From Lachnospiraceae bacterium (GTDB lineage: Bacteria > Bacillota > Clostridia > Lachnospirales > Lachnospiraceae): DNA of 64,000 nucleotides. The translations under genes and the position numbers were made by a program. Shown piece by piece: positions 25,925 to 34,575 of the stretch. The stretch covers positions 248,001-312,000 of the forward strand of contig CABJAM010000003.1 of the NCBI GenBank assembly GCA_902363555.1, written 5' to 3'. Numbering within the stretch: the stretch's first letter is position 1; each line of letters begins with the position of its first letter. Under the pieces are notes generated by a model. That model was not told where the DNA came from and did not search any database. It saw nothing but the letters and a program-made list of their open reading frames with translations.

Positions 25925-26009
25925 GGTCGCCATCCTGGGAAAGTGGTGGCCGGATGTATTGTACGAAGAAAAGCCGGGGAGCCGGCGAGGTTTGAAAGGA
26001 TGGAATTGT

Positions 26010-26930
26010 ATGTCAGAACCTGTACTGGTCATTATGGCGGCGGGAATGGGCAGCCGTTATGGTGGTTTAAAACAGATTGACCCTCTGAACGCGCAGGGGG
26101 ATATCATTATCGATTTTTCGATTTACGATGCCTATAAGGCAGGCTTTAAGAAAGTTATTTTTATTATCAAAAGGGAACTGGAGGCTGATTTCAGGGAAAA
26201 GATCGGCGATAAGGTTTCCAGATATATGGAAGTGGTCTATGTTTATCAGGATATGAATAATATCCCGGATGGCTTTTGCGTGCCCGAGGGCCGTGTAAAG
26301 CCGTGGGGAACCGGCCACGCAATATTGAGCTGCATCGATGTCATCCACGGTCCATTTGCCGTGATCAATGCGGATGATTATTATGGAAGTCACGCTTTTA
26401 AGGTGATCTACGATTATTTGACAAGCCATGAAGATGACGATAAATATCGCTATGCCATGGTGGGGTACCGTGTGGAAAATACGCTGACTGATTTTGGCCA
26501 CGTTTCCCGCGGCGTTTGCGTCACCGATGGCAATGGTATGCTTATGGGCATACATGAGCGTACTCATATTGAAAAACGGGGCGATGTGGGCGTTTATACA
26601 GAAGATGAAGGAAAAACATGGGTTGAAATCCCCAGAGGAAGCACTGTGTCTATGAATATGTGGGGATTCGGGGAAAGCCTGCTTGAGGAACTGAAGGTGC
26701 GTTTTGACCGGTTTCTGGCAAAGGGGCTTTCCGAGAATCCCCAAAAGTGTGAATATTTTCTTCCCAGCGTTGTAGGCGAGCTGCTGGATGAGGGTAAGGC
26801 GACCGTAAAAGTACTGCCGTCTGAGGACCGGTGGTATGGCGTTACATACAAGGAAGATAAGCCGGTAGTCACCGAAGCCATAGCACGGATGAAGTCCGAC
26901 GGCCTTTATCCGGAATACCTGTGGAAATGA
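26010..26930 (+). CDS. Sugar-phosphate-type nucleotidyltransferase
   Basis: A 306-residue NTP transferase fold protein. The signature LVIMAAGMGSRYGGLKQIDP is at the N-terminus, with INADDYYG (metal-binding Asp) near 110 and a later VLPSEDRWYGVTYKEDKP. This group transfers nucleotidyl groups to sugar phosphates or related alcohol phosphates, for surface polysaccharide or osmolyte synthesis. ATG 26010 follows AAGGATGG; the longer open frame has no site. No glycan genes are adjacent, so the substrate is unknown. Confidence 0.85.
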   Translation: MSEPVLVIMAAGMGSRYGGLKQIDPLNAQGDIIIDFSIYDAYKAGFKKVIFIIKRELEADFREKIGDKVSRYMEVVYVYQDMNNIPDGFCVPEGRVKPWGTGHAILSCIDVIHGPFAVINADDYYGSHAFKVIYDYLTSHEDDDKYRYAMVGYRVENTLTDFGHVSRGVCVTDGNGMLMGIHERTHIEKRGDVGVYTEDEGKTWVEIPRGSTVSMNMWGFGESLLEELKVRFDRFLAKGLSENPQKCEYFLPSVVGELLDEGKATVKVLPSEDRWYGVTYKEDKPVVTEAIARMKSDGLYPEYLWK

Positions 26931-26933
26931 CAG

Positions 26934-27006
26934 GAACCATTTAGTGGGACCAAACTGTTACAAATAACAGGAACCGTTTCGTGGGGCTAAATTGTTACAA
27001 ATAACA
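26934..27006. repeat. Tandem repeat with AACTGTTACAAATAACAG
   Basis: Two head-to-tail units of about 40 bp, each CAGGAACC.TTT.GTGGG.CTAAA(C/T)TGTTACAAATAACAG, lie between the nucleotidyltransferase and the convergent subtilase. Part of repeat family 2. Confidence 0.7.
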
Positions 27007-27016
27007 GAAGCGGTGT

Positions 27017-27928
27017 TTAGTTAAGAAGGCGCATTAAATTAATAAGCCCCCAGCCCTGCTGGCTTTTAGGAAGGCCCAGGTTATCGCAGCAGCTCCGTAG
27101 CTTTAGCTTGACGTCCTTATTGCTCATGGATGGATATTTTTCCAGCAGAAGGGCGATACAGCCGGTTACGATGGGGGTGGACATGGAAGTGCCGCTGCGG
27201 CTTGTGTAGGTGTACTGGTTATTATACAGCCGGTTGCTGCACGACATGATATTTGAGCCCGGTGCGACCACATCGGGCTTTTGTATACATTCCCGGGTAG
27301 GGCCACGGCCCGAGTAATTGCTGACCCTTTCTCCACGGATATAAATATGCTTATCGTCATCCGCAGCGCCCACAGTGATGATTTTCCGACTGATTCCGGG
27401 AGCTGTGACTGACATGGGTCTTGGGCCGTTATTGCCCGCGGCCGCCACGACCACCAGACCGGCATCCCAGGCTTCATTGACGCCCTGGACGAGGACGGAA
27501 TCCTCGGGTACCGGTTCGTTGGCATCGGTTCCAATGGAAATATTTAAAATCCGGGTATGATAAATATCTTTTGTGTCAATGACCCAGCGGATGGCCGCCA
27601 GTATGGAGGGGATGCTGCCATTGCCCTCGCTGTCCAGTATTTTGCCCACGATCAGATGACTGTCCGGCGCAATGCCGCAGTATTTCTTTCGGGAGGCAGA
27701 GCCGTTGCCGGCACAAATGCCGCAAATGTGGGTGCCGTGTCCATTGTCATCGTAGGGCTGTGCGCCTCTGCCAATAAAATCATGGAAGGCCACAATACGG
27801 TTTTGAGGCTGAGTAAAATCTATATGGGGAAAAATCCCCGTGTCTAAAACAGCAATGCCCACGTTTTTTCCGGTATAACGGAGAACTCCGGGGGCATTTC
27901 TGTGAATCAGAGATTGGACAATATTCAT
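27017..27928 (-). CDS. Subtilisin-family serine protease, intracellular type
   Basis: A 303-residue S8 peptidase with the complete triad: Asp29 in IAVLDTGIFPH, His64 in DNGHGTHICG and the Ser in RSGTSMSTPIVTG near 250. The oxyanion Asn is in VVAAAGNNGPRP. It has no signal peptide and practically no prodomain, so it resembles intracellular subtilisins. It could act in the cytoplasm or the forespore. No substrate is indicated, and neighbours are unrelated. Confidence 0.93.
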   Translation of the reverse strand: MNIVQSLIHRNAPGVLRYTGKNVGIAVLDTGIFPHIDFTQPQNRIVAFHDFIGRGAQPYDDNGHGTHICGICAGNGSASRKKYCGIAPDSHLIVGKILDSEGNGSIPSILAAIRWVIDTKDIYHTRILNISIGTDANEPVPEDSVLVQGVNEAWDAGLVVVAAAGNNGPRPMSVTAPGISRKIITVGAADDDKHIYIRGERVSNYSGRGPTRECIQKPDVVAPGSNIMSCSNRLYNNQYTYTSRSGTSMSTPIVTGCIALLLEKYPSMSNKDVKLKLRSCCDNLGLPKSQQGWGLINLMRLLN

Positions 27929-28085
27929 AACAGACTCTTTTTTTTATTATTATATGCATAGGCTTTCAAGGGGGTAACCGTCCATATGCCGCTATTTGTG
28001 GGAATATGAGACAGGCCGCCTCCGCCTTCACCCCCTATAAATAAGACGTACACCCAACTTTGTAGTTTTATAGGGAAATGAGGGG

Positions 28086-28120
28086 TTGAAATTGAAAGCT
28101 AAATGGTATACAATAATACA
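28086..28120 (+). promoter_or_regulatory. icd promoter with GntR-like half operator
   Basis: TTGAAA (28086-28091), 17 bp, TACAAT (28109-28114). GTATACAATAATACA (28106-28120) matches the right part of the palindrome before the citrate synthase gene (29705-29719) at 14 of 15 positions. Confidence 0.6.
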
Positions 28121-28185
28121 ATATAAGACTTTAGCAGAGTAAAATATTGCTCCGGGCGCATCCGGGGTATTGCAGGAGGATAAGT

Positions 28186-29391
28186 ATGGATAAGATTAAA
28201 ATGACTACGCCGCTTGTAGAGATGGACGGCGACGAGATGACACGTATTTTATGGCAGTATATCAAGGATGAGCTTTTGACCCCGTATATTGATCTGAATA
28301 CGGAATACTACGACCTTGGCCTGGAAAAGAGAAATGAGACGGATGACCAGATCACCGTGGATTCCGCCAATGCCACAAAGAAGTACGGCGTGGCAGTCAA
28401 GTGCGCCACGATCACTCCCAATGCGGCCCGCGTGAAGGAATATGATTTAAAGGAAATGTGGAAAAGCCCCAATGGAACGATCCGTGCGATTCTGGACGGC
28501 ACCGTATTCCGCGCCCCTATTGTTGTCAAAGGCATTGAACCATGTGTAAAAAACTGGAAGAAGCCCATCACCATCGCCAGACATGCCTACGGAGATGTTT
28601 ATAAGGGCTCCGAGATGAAGATTCCGGGTGCCGGAAAAGTAGAGCTCGTATACACAGATGAAGCGGGCAATGAGACGCGTGAGCTTGTACATAATTTCAC
28701 CGGAGCCGGTATCGTTCAGGGCATGCATAATATTAATAAATCCATTGAGAGCTTTGCCCGAAGCTGCTTTAACTATGCACTGGATACAAAGCAGGATCTG
28801 TGGTTTGCCACAAAGGATACCATATCGAAAAAGTATGATCATACATTTAAGGATATTTTCCAGGAAATTTATGATAATGAGTATGCCGGGAAGTTTGAGG
28901 CCGCCGGAATTGAATATTTCTATACACTGATCGACGATGCCGTGGCCCGTGTGATGAAATCCGAAGGCGGTTATATATGGGCATGTAAAAACTACGATGG
29001 CGATGTGATGAGTGATATGGTTTCATCGGCTTTCGGCTCACTGGCTATGATGACCAGTGTTCTTGTATCTCCGGATGGCTATTATGAGTATGAGGCTGCC
29101 CACGGAACTGTTCAGCGTCATTATTATAAGCATCTGGCCGGCGAGGAGACATCGACCAACTCTGTGGCTACCATATTTGCATGGACCGGCGCTCTGAGAA
29201 AAAGAGGCGAGCTGGATGGCAATAAGGACCTGATGGAATTTGCCGATAAGCTGGAAAAGGCTACGCTGGCAACCATCGAGGCCGGAAAAATGACCAAGGA
29301 TCTGGCGCTGATCACATCCCTCGAAAATGTGACCGTGCTCAACAGCCTTGACTTTATCCGGGCAATCCGCGCGACTATGGAAACACTCTGA
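28186..29391 (+). CDS. icd: NADP-dependent isocitrate dehydrogenase
   Basis: A 401-residue homodimeric (eukaryote-like) isocitrate dehydrogenase, making 2-oxoglutarate, CO2 and NADPH. Seen: MVEMDGDEMTRILW-type start (TPLVEMDGDEMTRI), TITPNAARVKEY, SPNGTIRAILDGTVFR with substrate arginines, and the metal and NADP region NYDGDVMSDMVSSAFGSLAMMTSV, then EAAHGTVQRHY. ATG 28186 follows AGGAGG. Together with the downstream Re-citrate synthase it gives the oxidative half-TCA branch to glutamate; no aconitase is in the window. Confidence 0.96.
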   Translation: MDKIKMTTPLVEMDGDEMTRILWQYIKDELLTPYIDLNTEYYDLGLEKRNETDDQITVDSANATKKYGVAVKCATITPNAARVKEYDLKEMWKSPNGTIRAILDGTVFRAPIVVKGIEPCVKNWKKPITIARHAYGDVYKGSEMKIPGAGKVELVYTDEAGNETRELVHNFTGAGIVQGMHNINKSIESFARSCFNYALDTKQDLWFATKDTISKKYDHTFKDIFQEIYDNEYAGKFEAAGIEYFYTLIDDAVARVMKSEGGYIWACKNYDGDVMSDMVSSAFGSLAMMTSVLVSPDGYYEYEAAHGTVQRHYYKHLAGEETSTNSVATIFAWTGALRKRGELDGNKDLMEFADKLEKATLATIEAGKMTKDLALITSLENVTVLNSLDFIRAIRATMETL

Positions 29392-29403
29392 TCCACACAC
29401 ATC

Positions 29404-29438
29404 AGGGCGGCATATCCTCAAAAGGGTTATGCCGCCCT
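29404..29438 (+). terminator. Terminator after icd
   Basis: AGGGCGGCATA pairs with TATGCCGCCCT with a short loop, just after the stop. The following T run is short. Confidence 0.7.
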
Positions 29439-29555
29439 TCGTGCGCGAAGCGACGAGCCACAAAGGGGAGCTTGCTCACCTTTGCGGCGACTGCCGCGAC
29501 CCGTCGGAGCGAAGCGGAGACGGGTGCATGAAGCGACGAGCCACAAAGGGGAGCT
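29439..29555 (+). repeat. Dispersed repeat family 1, fullest copy
   Basis: The unit runs GCGAAGCGACGAGCCACAAA, then GGGGAGCTTGCTCACCTTTG, then CGGCGACTGCCGCGACCC. The first 26 bases (29447-29472) recur exactly at 29530-29555, so the copy is flanked by a direct repeat. AAAGGGGAGC and GCTCACCTTT form a stem. Other copies: 23091, 40951, 46062 (inverted) and 46446. Nothing coding is visible between here and 29685. Confidence 0.85.
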
Positions 29556-29684
29556 GACTGCGTAATATGAAGGATTTGCGGCGATTACCTTCATCGAATG
29601 CGGTTATATGTGACATATAATGCATAAAAATGAAATATTAATATGGACAGATTGCAAAAATTGGGTTAAAATTTGATTTCTCTG

Positions 29685-29718
29685 TTGACAAAGCCGGTAT
29701 AATTGTATACAATTATAC
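29685..29718 (+). promoter_or_regulatory. Citrate synthase promoter with a 22-bp palindrome
   Basis: TTGACA (29685-29690), 17 bp, TACAAT (29708-29713). A perfect 22-bp palindrome occupies 29697-29718 with core TTGTATACAA, covering the spacer and the -10. The core fits the TNGTNNNACNA style of FadR-type GntR operators. The downstream GntR gene (31227) is the obvious candidate repressor. Confidence 0.8.
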
Positions 29719-29775
29719 ATACGCAAATTTGAGCGGTACAAAAGAGATAAGAGAGAGTTTAGAGGAGATGTAATC

Positions 29776-31170
29776 ATGGATAATCCAAATATTGTTATGA
29801 ATCCACATAATAATTTGCTGGCTTTTGAGGAGCATTTTTATGCCCTCCAGGATGTGGAGGAGCCCAATGTTTTCCGTAACCTGTTTCCATATAATGAAGT
29901 TCCGAAGATCGTATTCAACCAGAGGGTTGTGCCGATTAATATGCCGGAGGACATATGGATCACAGACACCACCTTCCGCGACGGCCAGCAGTCCAGAGCG
30001 CCCTATACGACCGAACAGATCGTACAGCTTTATGATTATATGCACCGGCTGGGCGGACCTAAGGGGATTATCCGTCAGAGCGAATTTTTTCTCTATAGTG
30101 AAAAGGACCGGAATGCGGCGTACAAATGTATGGAGCGGGGCTATGAATTTCCCGAGGTGACCGCATGGATACGCGCCAATAAAAAGGATTTTGAGTTTGT
30201 AAAGGAGATGGGGATCAAGGAGACGGGAATCCTTGTGAGCTGCTCCGACTATCATATATTTTATAAGATGAAAATGTCCAGACGGCAGGCTATGGACCAT
30301 TATTTAAGTGTTGTCCAGGAATGTTTGGAGACCGGCGTGCGGCCCAGATGCCATCTGGAGGATATAACCCGTTCGGACATTTACGGCTTTGTCATCCCGT
30401 TTTGTCTGGAGCTGGAAAAGCTGGGCAAGGAATACGGGATACCGGTAAAAATCCGGGCCTGCGACACGATGGGTTTTGGTGTCAATTTCACTGGCGCGGC
30501 GATTCCGAGAAGTGTTCCGGGAATCATTTACGGACTCCACACTCACGCCGGCGTGCCTTCGGAAATGATCGAATGGCATGGACATAATGATTTTTATAAG
30601 GCGGTCAGCAATTCTACCACGGCATGGCTGTATGGCGCCTGCGGTGTCAACTGCTCACTGTTTGGTATCGGTGAGCGCACGGGAAATACGCCGCTGGAAG
30701 CTATGGTTTTTGAATACGCACAGCTTAAAGGAACACTGGACGGCATGGACACGACGGTGATCACGGAGATGGCCGAATATTACGAGAAGGAGATCGGTTA
30801 TCATATTCCATCCAGAACTCCGTTTGTGGGCAGGAATTTTAATGTGACCCGCGCCGGTATTCACGCCGATGGCCTTCTGAAAAACGAGGAGATTTATAAT
30901 ATTTTTGATACCGAAAAATTCCTTAACCGTCCGGTTTTGGTGGCTGTGTCCAATACGTCCGGTCTGGCAGGAATCGCCCACTGGATCAATACGTACTTTA
31001 AGCTTAAAGGGGAGAAGGCTATTTCCAAAAACAGCCCCATTGTGGCCCATGTTAAAGATTGGGTGGATAAAGAATATGAAGGCGGCCGGGTAACGGTACT
31101 GACGGACAATGAGCTGATCGCAGCCATTGACAGAGCCTGTGAGGCCTGCCGGATGACGTTTGAACATTAG
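29776..31170 (+). CDS. (Re)-citrate synthase, HMGL-like
   Basis: A 464-residue TIM-barrel aldolase of the isopropylmalate/homocitrate synthase superfamily. The start of the barrel is WITDTTFRDGQQSRAP, metal ligands are His pairs in IYGLHTHAGVP, EWHGHNDFYKAVSN, and CGVNCSLFGIGERTGNTPLEA. It lacks the leucine-sensing C-terminal domain of LeuA. Length and the long N-terminal part (about 55 residues before the barrel) agree with the Re-citrate synthase of Clostridium kluyveri. Its place downstream of icd strongly supports citrate formation for glutamate synthesis. Homology to homocitrate synthases leaves some doubt. Confidence 0.85.
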   Translation: MDNPNIVMNPHNNLLAFEEHFYALQDVEEPNVFRNLFPYNEVPKIVFNQRVVPINMPEDIWITDTTFRDGQQSRAPYTTEQIVQLYDYMHRLGGPKGIIRQSEFFLYSEKDRNAAYKCMERGYEFPEVTAWIRANKKDFEFVKEMGIKETGILVSCSDYHIFYKMKMSRRQAMDHYLSVVQECLETGVRPRCHLEDITRSDIYGFVIPFCLELEKLGKEYGIPVKIRACDTMGFGVNFTGAAIPRSVPGIIYGLHTHAGVPSEMIEWHGHNDFYKAVSNSTTAWLYGACGVNCSLFGIGERTGNTPLEAMVFEYAQLKGTLDGMDTTVITEMAEYYEKEIGYHIPSRTPFVGRNFNVTRAGIHADGLLKNEEIYNIFDTEKFLNRPVLVAVSNTSGLAGIAHWINTYFKLKGEKAISKNSPIVAHVKDWVDKEYEGGRVTVLTDNELIAAIDRACEACRMTFEH

Positions 31171-31226
31171 TACAGCTTTACATTAGTTACGGGAATCGGA
31201 AGGGTAACCGTAAGACAGGAGATTGT

Positions 31227-31907
31227 ATGAGTAGTCTGGATCGTCCGATGGAGGACAATGATTTATATTCTCTGCGGGGCAGAGTATTTAAAAAGCTGAG
31301 GACCGATATTTTATCCGGAAAGTATAAAAATAATGAGGAGCTTCGGGAAAATACCATTGCCCGGGAGTATGGGGTGAGCCGGACTCCGGTCCGGGAGGCG
31401 ATACGGCAGTTGGAGCTGGAAGGGCTGGTGAGTACGGTTCCCAATAAGGGCGCCTATGTCAACAGTATTAAACGCAAGGATGTGGAGGACATTTACGCCA
31501 TACGCTCCCTTCTGGAAGGCTTATGCGCCCGGTGGGCTGCGGAGAATATTACAAAGGAACAGCTTGACGGGCTGGAGGAGATTTTGTATATGACCCGGTT
31601 CCATCTGGAGCATGAGCATTTTGAACAGCTTTATGAGTACGACGGGAAGTTCCATGAGGCGCTGTATAACGCCTGCAATAGTCCGATCCTGAATCATCTG
31701 CTGAAGGATTTTCACGAGTACATTCAAAATGTGCGCAAGCGGGCGTTAAAGGATATGGATCGGGCTGTCCAGTGCCAGGAGGAGCATGAGGCGATTCTGG
31801 AGGCGATCAAGGCGGGAGAGCCGGAGCGGGCGGCTGAATTGGCGGGGCTGCATATTCAGAGGGCAGCGGAGAATATTGTGCTTCATAATATTAATGAGGA
31901 TGCCTGA
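31227..31907 (+). CDS. GntR-family regulator with FCD domain
   Basis: A 226-residue FadR-type regulator. Winged helix at 10-75: LRGRVFKKLRTDILSGKY, then LRENTIAREYGVSRTPVREAIRQLELEGLV. The FCD effector domain follows (VEDIYAIRSLLEGLCARWAAE; HLEHEHFEQLYEYDGKFHEALYNAC; metal-type His residues near HEAILEAIKAGEPERAAELAGLHI). It lies 56 bp after the citrate synthase gene with CAGGAG upstream and likely senses a carboxylic acid. It is predicted to bind the palindrome at 29697-29718. Confidence 0.92.
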   Translation: MSSLDRPMEDNDLYSLRGRVFKKLRTDILSGKYKNNEELRENTIAREYGVSRTPVREAIRQLELEGLVSTVPNKGAYVNSIKRKDVEDIYAIRSLLEGLCARWAAENITKEQLDGLEEILYMTRFHLEHEHFEQLYEYDGKFHEALYNACNSPILNHLLKDFHEYIQNVRKRALKDMDRAVQCQEEHEAILEAIKAGEPERAAELAGLHIQRAAENIVLHNINEDA

Positions 31908-31910
31908 ATA

Positions 31911-31964
31911 TATGTTAACCAAAATAAATAATTGGTTGACATATTGAGTTTCTTCTATTATAAT
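31911..31964 (+). promoter_or_regulatory. bioY promoter with BirA operator
   Basis: TATGTTAACCAA (31911-31922) and TTGGTTGACATA (31932-31943) are arms of a BirA box with one mismatch, as in TTGTTAACC-N-GGTTAACAA. The arm ends in TTGACA (31936-31941), 17 bp before a perfect TATAAT (31959-31964). Biotin-loaded BirA would block the -35. Confidence 0.85.
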
Positions 31965-32036
31965 GACCTTATTAAACAAGCTCTTATAGTCTTGTTGATT
32001 AAGAGGGAACGTAGTTCCTGAATTTTGGAGGTTTTT

Positions 32037-32594
32037 ATGGATAGAGGTTTGGCTTCTAAGGAGAGTTTGAGGAAAAGCTCGGCGGTGATGCTGGTGATGT
32101 GCGCGGTGATGGCGGCTTTGACGGCGGTTTGTTCGCAGATACAGATTCCTTTGCCGATGGTGCCTATTAATCTGGCGCTGTTTGCGGTGCATTTGTGCGG
32201 GGCTTTGCTGGGGGCGAAGTATGGCTGCGTTGGTATGATCGTCTATGTTTTGTTAGGACTTGTCGGCCTCCCGGTTTTCGCGGGATTTACCGGCGGCGTG
32301 GGGATTTTGTTTGGAAAAACCGGTGGCTATATTATCGGTTACATACTGGATGCCCTGATCGTAGGCCTGCTTGTCACCCGATGGGGGTATAAGTTCTGGA
32401 AATGCTGCCTGGCTATGGTGATCGGCCTTCTGGTGTGCTATCTTTTTGGCACGATCTGGTTTATGGCTCTGACAGGTATGAGCCTTTGGCTCAGTCTGGT
32501 TTACTGTGTATTCCCTTTCCTTATCGGGGATGCCGTAAAAATAGTATTGGCGGCTTATCTGACGAAACGGCTGAAAAAAGTCCTGAACTTTTAA
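32037..32594 (+). CDS. bioY: Biotin transporter BioY (ECF S component)
   Basis: A 185-residue membrane protein with about six helices, capturing biotin for an ECF-type importer or alone. Seen: VMLVMCAVMAALTAVCSQIQIPLPMVPINLALFAVHLCGALLG, the typical BioY IQIPLPMVPI motif, then GLPVFAGFTGGVGILFGKTGGYIIGY. ATG 32037 is set by GGAGG; the open frame begins four codons earlier. Regulated by the BirA box above. No EcfA or EcfT genes are adjacent, as is common when these are shared. Confidence 0.96.
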   Translation: MDRGLASKESLRKSSAVMLVMCAVMAALTAVCSQIQIPLPMVPINLALFAVHLCGALLGAKYGCVGMIVYVLLGLVGLPVFAGFTGGVGILFGKTGGYIIGYILDALIVGLLVTRWGYKFWKCCLAMVIGLLVCYLFGTIWFMALTGMSLWLSLVYCVFPFLIGDAVKIVLAAYLTKRLKKVLNF

Positions 32595-32646
32595 AACGTT
32601 TTGTTTTATGCTGTAAATGGCCAAGAATGACACAGGATTATAGAAA

Positions 32647-32705
32647 AATCAGGAAGTGTGAGCGGCTGCCGCAGTGACGGGGCCGCTCATGCTTCCTGAT
32701 TTTTG
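32647..32705 (+). terminator. Terminator after bioY
   Basis: ATCAGGAAG..GAGCGGC pairs with GCCGCTC..GCTTCCTGAT, followed by TTTTTG. Long G/C stem. Confidence 0.88.
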
Positions 32706-32743
32706 TACATATAAAATCGCTTCGCGATGGCCATATGCCCGCA

Positions 32744-32812
32744 GAATTTACGTTTTCGTATGGTCTGCGCAGTAAATGCGCAGACCTGTCTGAACTGTTA
32801 CAATTAATCTGC
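32744..32812. repeat. Repeat family 2 copy with palindrome
   Basis: GGTCTGCGCA (32762-32771) and TGCGCAGACC (32777-32786) form a perfect 10-bp stem around GTAAA, followed by TGTCTGAACTGTTAC. The same block recurs at 44684-44736. It lies just after the tyrS stop on the opposite strand. Confidence 0.75.
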
Positions 32813-34033
32813 TTTGATCTGGTAAAAGCCTTTTTTACCTTTTTTTACCATGAAAGCGCCGTCATCGTTAAAGTCCTTGCTTCCGAAAACAGAATCAAAT
32901 GCGGGTACTTTGACATCATTGACGGTAACTCCGCCCTGCTGTACAAGCCGGCGGCCTTCGGAACGGGTCGGAGCAAGCTTTGTATCCACAAGAAGCGTGA
33001 CGATGTCGATGCCTTTTTCCAGATCTGCTGCCGGATAGGTCTTAGTCGGCACGCTGCCGGCGGCGCCGCCGCTGACAAACAGTGCCCGGGCGGCTGTCTG
33101 AGCCTTGTTGGCTTCTTCCTCACCGTGGACGATCTTGGTGATTTCGTAGGCGAGAACTTCCTTGGCTTTATTAATTTCAGCGCCTTCAAGTGCGCCTAGG
33201 CGGCGGACCTCATCCATGGGAAGGAAGGTGAGCAGGCCGAGACATTCTTCAACCTTAACATCCTCGATATTTCTCCAGTACTGGTAAAATTCGTACGGGG
33301 ATGTTTTGGCAGGATCAAGCCATACGGCGCCTTTTTGGGTCTTGCCCATCTTTTTACCATCGCTGGTAGTCAGCAGCTTAAAGGTAAGGCCGAAGGCCGG
33401 TTTCTTTTCTTTTCTGCGGATCAGGTCCACGCCGCCGAGAATATTGTTCCACTGGTCATTTCCACCCATCTGCATCGTGCAGCCGTAGCGGCGGTTCAGC
33501 TCCAGGAAATCGTAGGACTGCATGAGCATGTAGTTAAATTCAAAAAATGTCAGGCCTTTTTCCATGCGGGATTTGTAGCATTCTGCGGTAAGCATCTGAT
33601 TTACGGAAAAATGGATACCTACTTCTCTTAAAAATTCCACATAATTCAAATTTAACAGCCAATCCGCATTGTTGGCAAGGATCGCCTTGTCATCGTCAAA
33701 GGAGATGAACTGGGAGAGCTGCTCTTTAAAACGCATCGCGTTGTAGTCGATCTGCTCCCTTGTCATCATCTGACGCATATCTGAGCGCATGGACGGGTCG
33801 CCGATCATCGTTGTGCCGCCGCCTAAAAGCGCGATGGGGCGGTGTCCGGCCTGCTGCATGTGCATCATTGCCATGACGGTCAGAAAATGTCCGGCGGTAA
33901 GGCTGTCTGCTGTGGCGTCAAAGCCGATATAAAAGGTCACCTTTTCCTTCTCAAGAAGTTCGCGGACTTCCGCTTCATGGGTGCATTGTTCAATAAATCC
34001 ACGTTCTACAAGTGTGTCGTATACACTGGCCAT
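32804..34033 (-). CDS. tyrS: Tyrosyl-tRNA synthetase
   Basis: A 409-residue class I synthetase. ATP site: FYIGFDATADSLTAGHFLTV (HIGH-like AGHF) near residue 40; tyrosine site: FNYMLMQSYDFLELN and GGNDQWNNI; KMSKS-like KMGKTQKGAVWLD near 230. The C-terminal S4-like part (LVQQGGVTVNDVKV) binds tRNA. GGAGG is upstream of the ATG. Regulated by the T-box leader between 34180 and 34546 on the minus strand. Confidence 0.97.
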   Translation of the reverse strand: MASVYDTLVERGFIEQCTHEAEVRELLEKEKVTFYIGFDATADSLTAGHFLTVMAMMHMQQAGHRPIALLGGGTTMIGDPSMRSDMRQMMTREQIDYNAMRFKEQLSQFISFDDDKAILANNADWLLNLNYVEFLREVGIHFSVNQMLTAECYKSRMEKGLTFFEFNYMLMQSYDFLELNRRYGCTMQMGGNDQWNNILGGVDLIRRKEKKPAFGLTFKLLTTSDGKKMGKTQKGAVWLDPAKTSPYEFYQYWRNIEDVKVEECLGLLTFLPMDEVRRLGALEGAEINKAKEVLAYEITKIVHGEEEANKAQTAARALFVSGGAAGSVPTKTYPAADLEKGIDIVTLLVDTKLAPTRSEGRRLVQQGGVTVNDVKVPAFDSVFGSKDFNDDGAFMVKKGKKGFYQIKAD

Positions 34034-34071
34034 AATAAATTCCTCCTGTTATTGTAAGATTTGTAACCGTG

Positions 34072-34147
34072 CCGCAGGTCTGCGGTGAACAGTTACGGTT
34101 TTACGTAACGATACCGCAGGTCTGCGATGAACGGTTACGGTTTTACG
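34072..34147. repeat. 34-bp direct repeat before tyrS
   Basis: CCGCAGGTCTGCGGTGAACA with the following GTTACGGTTTTACG, at 34072-34105 and again at 34114-34147 with two changes. It lies between the T-box terminator and tyrS start codon. Confidence 0.85.
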
Positions 34148-34194
34148 AATCGCCAAAGATGTCGGAACGTCCTTTCACGAGGGGGGGTATACAG

Positions 34195-34546
34195 CGCTTT
34201 TTTTGATAAACAAAAAAAGCCCGGTTTCCGTCCAAAAGGACGAAAGCCTGGGCTTCGTGGTACCACCTTTATTCGCCGGAATATCCGGCCTCAATCCGTT
34301 TCAGATAAAAACGGTGCCATGTAACGGTCGCTCCCGGCTCAGCCTTGGCCGCTGTATATGCATGGTTCCCAAAAGGGCAGTTATGCCAGCGCGCGTTCAG
34401 CCTGCAACTTGGGGATGTATTCAAAATCCTGCTTGCCCGCGCCTCTCATCCACCGGCGGCTTTCTGTTGGCAGTTCAAAATTTCTACTTGTTCCCTTCAC
34501 AGTCTTTGACGATTCGATTTATGGGGATTGCTCCCGCTTAGTTGAT
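34195..34546 (-). ncRNA. T-box leader of tyrS
   Basis: On the minus strand the T-box core GGTGGTACCACG lies at about 34256-34267. It is followed by the terminator stem GAAGCCCAGGCTTTCGTC pairing with GACGGAAACCGGGCTT and a T run (34209-34215 as As on the plus strand). The 280-nt stretch above it forms Stem I to III. Uncharged tRNA-Tyr should relieve termination. Confidence 0.9.
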
Positions 34547-34575
34547 ACCATATCACAACATTTCAAAAAATGCAA
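34547..34575 (-). promoter_or_regulatory. tyrS leader promoter (minus strand)
   Basis: Reading the minus strand, TTGCAT (34575-34570) and TATGGT (34552-34547) are 17 bp apart. Its -35 overlaps the parC terminator hairpin. Confidence 0.6.

Noticed and set aside
25959..26009. Earlier start for the nucleotidyltransferase
   Set aside because: No ribosome site; the family motif begins right after ATG 26010.
29439..29555. CRISPR array
   Set aside because: Only one direct repeat pair with one spacer and many copies scattered in both orientations; no cas genes.
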